From assembly GCA_003132905.1 (NCBI GenBank), contig PKZC01000323.1, forward strand, positions 7,832 to 35,840: DNA of 28,009 bases, given 5' to 3'. Every line of letters begins with the position of its first letter. Position 1 is the first letter of the stretch. Below the pieces are notes generated by a model that saw only the letters and a list, made by a program, of their open reading frames with translations, was not told where the DNA came from and ran no database searches. A program made the position numbers and the translations under genes. Source of the stretch: Bryobacterales bacterium. Lineage in GTDB: Bacteria > Acidobacteriota > Terriglobia > Bryobacterales > Bryobacteraceae. Positions 22,696 through 28,009 of the stretch are shown in pieces.

Positions 22696-23778
22696 CTACT
22701 GAGGTCTGCGACCTTCGAAGGCATCTTGCAGCACGGCCCGGATGCCTTCGCGCGTGATGGGGCGCGGATTGTAGTAGGGGTTCTGCACCGCGATGTCGGC
22801 GGCTTTGTCCAGATCGCTGGCTTTGAGACCGAGAGCCGCTAGCGACGTCGGCGCGCCGAGTGAAGCCGCGAGATCAAAGAGGCCCTGCGCGGCAGATGAG
22901 GAGCCAAGCGCTCGTGCAATGCGAGCCATGGCGTCCGGAGCGGCCGAGGCTGTAAACGCGGTGGCATGCGGTAGCACTACGGTGTGCGTTTCGGCATGCG
23001 GCAGATTGAATGTGCCTCCCAGCGTGTGGCATAACTTGTGATGCAGCGCCATGCCCACCGCGCCCAGCGACATGCCACCCAACCAGGCACCATACAACGC
23101 GTTCGAACGGGCTTCTAGATTCGCCGGATCTTTCACCACCACCGGCAGTCCCGCTGCCATCGCCCGAATGCCTTCTTCGGCAATCATCGAGATAATCGGA
23201 TTCGCGTCTTTCGAATACAGTGCCTCCACGCAATGCGCGATGGAGTTCATTCCGCTGGTGGCCGAAAGCATAGGCGGCATGCTGACGGTGAGCGTTGGGT
23301 CATACAGCACGGTCTTTGGTAGCACCCGCGGATCGCGCCCCGTCTTCTTAAATCCGCTTTCCGTGATGCCCCAGATCGGCGTCATCTCCGATCCGGCGTA
23401 CGTGGTCGGGATCGAAAGAATCGGAAGCGTGGATACCAGCGCGATGGCTTTCGCCAGGCCTGTGGTGGATCCGCCGCCCACCGCAACACAGCAATCCGCG
23501 CCCAGCGCCTTGGCTTGTTCTCTGGCTTGCTCGGCGATCTCGATCGGCACGTGCATCACTGCCTTGTCGAATAATCCAACCGCGCGGGGACCCAAGCGAT
23601 CCACCATCTGCTGGCCTTCTTTGCGCTGTTCCGGTGTGGAGAGCACCAGCGCACGATGTGCACCCAGCCGATCTATTTCTTCCGGTAATTTGTCCAGGCA
23701 CCCGACGCCAAACACGACGCGCGACGGCAGTATGTCGTAAGCGAATGCGAGCATCATTCCTGACATGAGGCCGGGCAT
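22696..23778 (-). CDS. Maleylacetate reductase (iron-type alcohol dehydrogenase family)
   Basis: From ATG 23778 the product has 360 residues; the frame also has a TTG at 23781 and several Met codons down to MLAFAYDILPSRVVFG, which resembles the usual family start. Motifs fit maleylacetate reductases: VAVGGGSTTGLAKAI (NAD(P) loop), IPTTYAGSEMTPIWGITE, and the metal-site histidines in HHKLCHTLGGTFNLPHAETH. The enzyme reduces maleylacetate to 3-oxoadipate in chlorocatechol, hydroxyquinol and resorcinol breakdown. The start overlaps the stop of the CoA-transferase beta gene (TGATG), and the product 3-oxoadipate is the expected substrate of that transferase, so the three genes form one cassette. 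Confidence 0.92.
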   Translation of the reverse strand: MPGLMSGMMLAFAYDILPSRVVFGVGCLDKLPEEIDRLGAHRALVLSTPEQRKEGQQMVDRLGPRAVGLFDKAVMHVPIEIAEQAREQAKALGADCCVAVGGGSTTGLAKAIALVSTLPILSIPTTYAGSEMTPIWGITESGFKKTGRDPRVLPKTVLYDPTLTVSMPPMLSATSGMNSIAHCVEALYSKDANPIISMIAEEGIRAMAAGLPVVVKDPANLEARSNALYGAWLGGMSLGAVGMALHHKLCHTLGGTFNLPHAETHTVVLPHATAFTASAAPDAMARIARALGSSSAAQGLFDLAASLGAPTSLAALGLKASDLDKAADIAVQNPYYNPRPITREGIRAVLQDAFEGRRPQ

Positions 23779-24557
23779 CAAGCCTGTCCGGCGTGAGCGC
23801 GCGCGGTGCGTTCATTCAGATCCCGAAGCACGCGCAGTTCGGTTTCCGTGGGCGGTTCGGTATTCGCCAGCTTAGGTGCAACTTTCAGCGCCCAACCGGT
23901 GGACTCGATCACTTTTTCCACCGTCACGCCCGGATGAAGGCTGGTGAGCGTCAGCTCCTTCGTGGTCTCATCGGGGGTCATGATGCCGAGATCAGTGATC
24001 ACAGCCGTCGGACCCTTGCCAGGCAGGTTCATTTTCGCGCGGCTATCGCCACCGGTGAAGTGCCCGCCGGAGGTGACGAAATCGAGCTTCTCGATGAACG
24101 CACGCTTATTCTGCCGCAGCGTGATCAGCACTTCTTTCGACGACGCCGCGATTTCGGGCGCACCTCCGGCGCCTGGTAAACGCACGGATGGTTTGTAATA
24201 GTCGCCAATCACGGTGGTGTTGATATTCGCGAAGCGATCGATCTGCGCCGCGCCCAGAAATCCGAGATCGATGCGGCCGCCTTGCAGCCAGTAAGCGAAA
24301 ATTTCAGGAATGGAAACCACGGCGTCGGCGGTTTCAGAAAGCTCGCCATCGCCGATGGAGAGTGGCAGCACGGTCGGCTTGGTGCCGATGCAACCCGATT
24401 CATAGATCAACACCGTGTCCGGCGCATGGGTCAGCCGCGCCAGATTTGCGGCGGCGCTCGGCAGCCCGATACCGACAAAGCAGGAAGCGCCATTGCGGAT
24501 CATGCGCGCGGCGGCGATGGTCATCATTTCGTCGGCGGTGTATTTGGTCTCAGACAT
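23778..24557 (-). CDS. 3-oxoadipate CoA-transferase, subunit beta (CatJ/GctB-like)
   Basis: From ATG 24557 the product has 259 residues, the usual size. The open frame extends upstream into the alpha gene, but MSETKYTADEMM is the family start. IYESGCIG at 51-58 contains the probable catalytic glutamate (E53), matching Glu54 of glutaconate CoA-transferase GctB. GGHFTGGDSR and TSLHPGVTVEKVIESTGW are further family landmarks. It transfers CoA from succinyl-CoA to 3-oxoadipate in CatIJ-type enzymes. Related glutaconate transferases are an alternative, but the neighbouring maleylacetate reductase favours 3-oxoadipate. It overlaps the alpha gene by 8 bp and the reductase gene by 1 bp. Confidence 0.9.
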   Translation of the reverse strand: MSETKYTADEMMTIAAARMIRNGASCFVGIGLPSAAANLARLTHAPDTVLIYESGCIGTKPTVLPLSIGDGELSETADAVVSIPEIFAYWLQGGRIDLGFLGAAQIDRFANINTTVIGDYYKPSVRLPGAGGAPEIAASSKEVLITLRQNKRAFIEKLDFVTSGGHFTGGDSRAKMNLPGKGPTAVITDLGIMTPDETTKELTLTSLHPGVTVEKVIESTGWALKVAPKLANTEPPTETELRVLRDLNERTARAHAGQA

Positions 24558-25404
24558 GGCTGACCACCGGTTCCAGACTGCGCTTGAATTCATCAAAATC
24601 CTTGGTGCCGAGTACATGCCGTTGCATCCAGGACTGGAAAGTCTCGCGTTCGCGCGCGATCTGGTCCCATTGCTTGTAAAAGGCATTGTTGCGTGGATAG
24701 TAACCCTGCGCGTAGGACGGAAACGCGCCGCCCTTCACTTCACTCACCGCCCCAATCACCCAGGATGGCAGCACCACGGCATTGGGCGGAGCGTTGAGCT
24801 GATCGACGATCTCTTCCACCGTGACGACGACGCGTTTGGCCGCGAGCACGGCTTCTTTTTGCACGCCGACGACGCCCCACATCAGCACGTTGCCTTTGCG
24901 ATCGGCCTTCTGCGCATGAATGACAGTAACGTCGGGCCGGATGGCGGGAATTGCAGCCAGCTTTTCGCCCGTGAACGGACATTCGATAAACTTCACGCGA
25001 TTGTATTTCGGAAGATCGGTTCCCAGATATCCCCGCAGCAATCCAAACGGCAGATGCGATGCACCGGCGGTGTAAGCGGCTGCCATGCCCGCGTGAGCGT
25101 TCTCTTCCAACTCCAGCGGCGCGGGCCAGCCTTGCTCCACGGCATCGCGCAAACGATGCAGCGAGCCGACTCCGGGGTTTCCGCCCCAGGAAAAAATCAG
25201 CTTCGATACGCAGCCCGAGCCGATTAGTTGATCGTAGATCAAGTCGGGCGTCATGCGGACCACTGTCAAATTGCGACGCCCCTGCCGGATGATCTCGTGC
25301 CCGGCGGCGAAAGGAATCAAGTGTGTGAAGCCTTCGAGAGCCACCACATCACCGTCGCGAACCATTTCCTGAATCGCTTGTTGGAGTGGAAGAATGTGAG
25401 CCAA
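24550..25404 (-). CDS. 3-oxoadipate CoA-transferase, subunit alpha (CatI/GctA-like)
   Basis: The product has 284 residues. VRDGDVVALEGFTHLIPFAAGHE, TPDLIYDQLIGSG, FSWGGNPGVGSLHRLRDAVEQGW and HAGMAAAYTAGA are strongly typical of CatI. It pairs with the beta subunit encoded downstream to make 3-oxoadipyl-CoA for thiolytic cleavage to acetyl-CoA and succinyl-CoA. The TTG start at 25404 is set by the family N-terminus; it lies only 9 bp from the ATG of the divergent DUF6152 gene, so its promoter must lie within that gene or the start is slightly downstream (Met14). No thiolase, ring-cleavage dioxygenase or regulator is adjacent. Confidence 0.91.
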   Translation of the reverse strand: MAHILPLQQAIQEMVRDGDVVALEGFTHLIPFAAGHEIIRQGRRNLTVVRMTPDLIYDQLIGSGCVSKLIFSWGGNPGVGSLHRLRDAVEQGWPAPLELEENAHAGMAAAYTAGASHLPFGLLRGYLGTDLPKYNRVKFIECPFTGEKLAAIPAIRPDVTVIHAQKADRKGNVLMWGVVGVQKEAVLAAKRVVVTVEEIVDQLNAPPNAVVLPSWVIGAVSEVKGGAFPSYAQGYYPRNNAFYKQWDQIARERETFQSWMQRHVLGTKDFDEFKRSLEPVVSHV

Positions 25405-25413
25405 ACTGTGATT

Positions 25414-25767
25414 ATGGCACGGCTATTTACGGGTCTGCTCATTGCGTCCGCGCTGATGGCACACCACTCCACCGCTGAATACGATTTGACGCGCCCGGCC
25501 AGCGCCACCGGCGTGGTCACACGCTTCGAGTGGGCCAATCCGCATTCGCACATTTATATGGATGCGGCGTCTCAAGACGGTACGGTGGAACATTGGGTGA
25601 TCGACCTTGACAGCCCGCGCGGGCTGGAGCGTTTCGGCTGGTCCAAGGACAGTCTGAAGCCAGGCGATAAAATTACCTGCTCGGGTGCGCGAGCCAAGGA
25701 CGGATCGCCGCACATGCGATGCATTCAAGTGGAACTTGCAAACGGCGCGGTACTGCACTCGTTTTGA
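25414..25767 (+). CDS. DUF6152-type small exported protein, copy 1
   Basis: From ATG 25414 the product has 117 residues; the frame is open upstream through the CoA-transferase alpha gene, but that is antisense sequence. It starts with a hydrophobic signal MARLFTGLLIASALMA, followed by HHSTAEYD, as in the DUF6152 family (mature proteins beginning near HHS). Conserved features are WANPHSHIYMDA, a hydrophilic LDSPRGLERFGW, SLKPGDKITCSGARAKDG and a C-terminal hydrophobic strand. The fold is probably a small beta-barrel of periplasmic location; the biochemical role is unknown. It is followed 48 bp later by a paralogue, and the spacer contains a 14-bp tandem duplication. Confidence 0.82.
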   Translation: MARLFTGLLIASALMAHHSTAEYDLTRPASATGVVTRFEWANPHSHIYMDAASQDGTVEHWVIDLDSPRGLERFGWSKDSLKPGDKITCSGARAKDGSPHMRCIQVELANGAVLHSF

Positions 25768-25771
25768 GAAT

Positions 25772-25799
25772 CAGATAGCATGTTTCAGATAGCATGTTT
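25772..25799. repeat. 14-bp perfect tandem duplication between the DUF6152 genes
   Basis: CAGATAGCATGTTT is present at 25772-25785 and again at 25786-25799. It lies 5 bp after the first DUF6152 stop and just before the Shine-Dalgarno-like TAAGGA of the second gene. The duplicated ATG in each copy starts no conserved product. Confidence 0.93.
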
Positions 25800-25815
25800 T
25801 GGTAAGGATTCTCCC

Positions 25816-26220
25816 ATGAAAACAACGTTGATTTGTGCTCTGGCGGTGACGGTGGGGCTCGGCTTGGCTGTGACGCCCCTGCTGGCACATCACTCCTTCG
25901 CCGCGGAGTTCGACGGTGCGAAGGCCGTGGATCTGATGGGCACGGTCACGAAAGTCGATTGGGTGAATCCGCACTCCTGGATTTACGTCGATGTGAAAGG
26001 CGACGACGGCACGGTGGTGAATTGGGGTCTGGAAACCGGGCCGCCGAACGTGCTCTATCGCGGCGGCTGGCGCAGGGATACGGTGAAGCCGGGCGATGCG
26101 ATCAGCGTGCATGGATTTGTCGCCAAGGATGGCTCGCATACATTAGCCGCTCGTCAGATCACGACGCCGGACGGGCGGAGGCTGTTCGCAGGCTCTCCGG
26201 ATAACGGGCCCAAACAGTGA
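25816..26220 (+). CDS. DUF6152-type small exported protein, copy 2
   Basis: From ATG 25816 (preceded by TAAGGA at 25803-25808) the product has 134 residues. The signal peptide ends at LLAHHS, then FAAEFDG. The core VNPHSWIYVDVKGDDGTVVNWGLE, DTVKPGDAISVHGFVAKDGSH and ARQITTPDGRRLF parallels copy 1 residue for residue (PHS-IY-D, KPGD-I, AKDGS-H), so the two genes are tandem paralogues. Function is unknown. An upstream in-frame ATG at 25780 lies inside the duplicated repeat and would lack a signal peptide. Its TGA overlaps the GTG of the next gene (GTGA), indicating coupled translation. Confidence 0.87.
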   Translation: MKTTLICALAVTVGLGLAVTPLLAHHSFAAEFDGAKAVDLMGTVTKVDWVNPHSWIYVDVKGDDGTVVNWGLETGPPNVLYRGGWRRDTVKPGDAISVHGFVAKDGSHTLAARQITTPDGRRLFAGSPDNGPKQ

Positions 26221-27017
26221 TCCGATTTTGTCTGCTCGCCGTGTTTCTGCTCGCACCGGCGATGTACGCTCAGGATAGCTGGGACACAGTCCCCAAGCTC
26301 GGCGATGCCGATCCATTCCGGCCCGGCGAAAAGGCCGGCCCGATGCCTCGAACGCGCGATGGTAAGCCGGATCTTTCCGGCATCTGGCAGGAACGCACCA
26401 TGGCGGCTTTCAATGTCGTCAAACATCGGGGCGATTATGGTTTCCCCGGTGGCCCGGGCATTGTGGAAGGCGATCTGATTCCATATCAGGATGGCGCATT
26501 GAAAAAGCGCAACGAACTAGCGAAGAATCTTTACAACGATCCGCAGTCGCGCTGCCAGCTTCCCGGTGTGCCGCGCATCACCTATTCCCCTTATGCCTTC
26601 GAAATCGTGCAGACGCCCGGAAAGATCCACGCCATCTATGAGTACGCGCACGCCTGGCGGATTTTCCACCTCGATAGAACCACGCATCTCACGGGGACGG
26701 AAACCTTCGACGGCGATTCCGTCGCGCATTGGAAAGGGGACACGCTGGTTGTGGACGTCAAGGATCTGAATGACAAAACGTGGCTCGACATGGCAGGCGA
26801 TTTCCATAGCGATCAACTGCACGTGACGGAACGCTACACGCCCATCGACTCGAATACCATCTGGTATGAGGCCACGCTCGAAGACCCGAAAGTCTACACC
26901 AAATCCTGGAAAATGCGCTTCCCGCTGCACCGTCAAGCGAAGAACTTTGAGCTAGCGGAGTACGAATGCGACCAAAGCTCAAGCCCCACGCGGCAGTTGT
27001 CCAGCAGCGCGCAGTAG
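26217..27017 (+). CDS. Secreted hypothetical protein coupled to DUF6152
   Basis: The product has 266 residues from a GTG start overlapping the preceding stop by 4 bp. Residues 1-18 form a signal peptide (MIRFCLLAVFLLAPAMYAQ, cleavage before QDS). GKPDLSGIWQ and SRCQLPGVPRITYSPYAFEIVQTPGKIHAIYEYAHAWRIF are segments I recall from an Acidobacteria-rich family that often lies next to DUF6152. The segment THLTGTETFDGDSVAHWKGDTLVVDV suggests a beta-rich fold. Only one cysteine pair is seen outside the signal, and no catalytic motif. It is presumably exported with the two upstream proteins; the role is unknown. Its 3' end overlaps the convergent antiporter gene by 39 bp. Confidence 0.82.
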   Translation: MIRFCLLAVFLLAPAMYAQDSWDTVPKLGDADPFRPGEKAGPMPRTRDGKPDLSGIWQERTMAAFNVVKHRGDYGFPGGPGIVEGDLIPYQDGALKKRNELAKNLYNDPQSRCQLPGVPRITYSPYAFEIVQTPGKIHAIYEYAHAWRIFHLDRTTHLTGTETFDGDSVAHWKGDTLVVDVKDLNDKTWLDMAGDFHSDQLHVTERYTPIDSNTIWYEATLEDPKVYTKSWKMRFPLHRQAKNFELAEYECDQSSSPTRQLSSSAQ

Positions 27018-28009
27018 CGGTTTCATCGTCAGGCCTTGGGTGAAGATAGAGAACGCCACCACCGCGAAACTGATGGCGACAATCGCATCGCGCTGGGGCA
27101 GTTCTGGGGGAAGCGCTAAAGCCAGTGCAAGGGCTAGTGCGCCGCGCAAACCACCCCAGAATAGAAAATGCTGGTACTTCGCCGGCACCCTTTGGGCCGA
27201 CCCCGCGAACAGTGCGCAGCCTGGATAGACCGCCGCCGCGCGTCCCAACGTAACCAGCAAGATCGCGATGACCGCTGGAATCCACACCGCGCGAAAATCC
27301 TGCATGGCAACACGCATCCCGATCAGCAGGAAGATAAGCGAATTGGTGACGAACGCGGCATACTCCCAAAAATCTTGGACCGCTTCCTTCCCCCGATCGG
27401 ATATTCTTCCGCGCGATCCGATGTTGCCGAGCGTCAGACCCGCGGCGAGTGTGGCCAGCACTCCCGACATGTGGAATCGTTCGGCGATCAAGAAAGAACC
27501 GTAGGCGGCGACGGTGGTCAGGGCAAGCTCGACGAGATGATCCTGCGTGTTTCCCACCAACAGCAATGCAGCCGCGGCGATGGCCACGCCGCAAAGCAAT
27601 CCGCCACCCGTCATGCGCAGCAATTGCCAGGTGGCCTGCAGAGGCGTTGGAGAGTGCCCTTGGATAAGATCCAGGACCATGGCAAACCCCACCGCCGCAG
27701 TTCCGTCGTTGAACAGGCTTTCGGCTTCGACGAGAAGGGGCAACCGGCCGCGCGCGCCAGCTTCCTGAAAAGTTGCGATCACCGATACAGGATCGGTGGC
27801 TGCAATGAGCACGCCGAAAACGAGCGCGCTGATCCACTGCCAATTTGCCAAATAGTGCATTCCGATGGTGGTGATGCCCGCGGAAAGAATCACGCCCACC
27901 GTTGCCAGAACGACAATCACTGCCAGGTCGCGGCGCAGATGCCGCCATTCGATATAGAACGCAGCTTGAAAAATGAGCGGCGGCAATAGAACCGTGAACA
28001 ACAGATCCT
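26979..28009 (-). CDS. CPA1-type Na+/H+ antiporter, 5' end beyond window
   Basis: The frame runs off the right edge: codons before the in-window TTG at 28001 still encode DLLFTVLLPPLIF, a mid-protein segment in this family, so the start is outside. About 343 residues are visible with roughly ten membrane spans. Typical motifs are ATDPVSVIATF, AESLFNDGTAAVGF (ion-site aspartate), NSLIFLLIGMRV and FWGGLRGALALALAL. These place it in the NhaP/CPA1 family that exchanges cytoplasmic Na+ or K+ for protons across the inner membrane. The protein ends soon after the last span, without a long cytoplasmic C-terminal or TrkA-type domain. Confidence 0.93.
   Translation of the reverse strand, partial: DLLFTVLLPPLIFQAAFYIEWRHLRRDLAVIVVLATVGVILSAGITTIGMHYLANWQWISALVFGVLIAATDPVSVIATFQEAGARGRLPLLVEAESLFNDGTAAVGFAMVLDLIQGHSPTPLQATWQLLRMTGGGLLCGVAIAAAALLLVGNTQDHLVELALTTVAAYGSFLIAERFHMSGVLATLAAGLTLGNIGSRGRISDRGKEAVQDFWEYAAFVTNSLIFLLIGMRVAMQDFRAVWIPAVIAILLVTLGRAAAVYPGCALFAGSAQRVPAKYQHFLFWGGLRGALALALALALPPELPQRDAIVAISFAVVAFSIFTQGLTMKPLLRAAGQLPRGA

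Noticed and set aside
26758..27948. 396-codon open frame on the minus strand
   Set aside because: It lies in a different frame of the antiporter gene and extends into the secreted-protein gene; composition (Arg/Gly/Ser) is typical of a shadow frame.
1..28009. tRNA, rRNA, CRISPR, transposase or phage genes
   Set aside because: By eye no cloverleaf with a GTTCRA arm, no regularly spaced repeat-spacer array and no recombinase-like protein were found; a computed scan could still find a missed tRNA.

Overview
The window looks like a chromosomal segment from an Acidobacteriota member of the Solibacteres/Bryobacterales type. The strongest evidence is the gene at 750-3077, whose last ~230 residues match the Solibacter-type C-terminal domain (TIGR03437). 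Other support is a PEP-CTERM exported protein, tandem DUF6152 exported proteins, an unusual short Hsp70, many TTG/GTG starts and moderately high GC. This assignment rests on recalled families, not on a database search.

Left part (1-10.4 kb, all + strand): the 3' end of kdsA; a regulatory-looking gap with TAGTA-type repeats; a large secreted beta-propeller protein; an OPT-family oligopeptide transporter; a membrane protein with a spermidine-synthase-like domain; and a secreted M1 aminopeptidase whose start overlaps the previous stop by 4 bp. Transporter plus exported aminopeptidase suggests peptide use (inference).

Middle part (10.3-22.2 kb): a minus-strand pair (Hsp70-like ATPase, then a cyclase/formamidase-family hydrolase), divergent from holB. 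Then come an Hfq-like Sm protein, an acyl-CoA thioesterase overlapping a four-cysteine hypothetical protein, a TPR protein, a PEP-CTERM protein and an M49-type metallopeptidase with the five-residue HEXXH zinc motif. The minus-strand dxr-rseP pair is housekeeping (isoprenoid synthesis and site-2 proteolysis). A block of inverted repeats lies just upstream of dxr and may be a structured leader or small RNA. A beta-hydroxyacid dehydrogenase and a small helix-turn-helix protein follow.

Right part (22.2-28 kb): a tiny exported Gly/Tyr/Pro-rich protein; a tightly coupled minus-strand cassette of two CoA-transferase subunits and a maleylacetate reductase, i.e. the lower end of an aromatic (chlorocatechol/hydroxyquinol-like) pathway with no ring-cleavage gene in view; two DUF6152 paralogues and a further secreted protein in a + strand operon; and a CPA1-type Na+/H+ antiporter cut by the window edge.

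Two window-wide patterns are notable. First, short tandem duplications (14-21 bp, plus one diverged copy) sit at gene starts or stops in at least five places. Second, five convergent gene pairs abut or overlap, leaving little or no room for conventional terminators. No tRNA, rRNA, CRISPR array, transposase or phage gene was seen. No gene-free stretch exceeds 300 bp; the longest gaps (530-749, 13838-14063, 20722-20949, 22182-22431) are covered in the entries.
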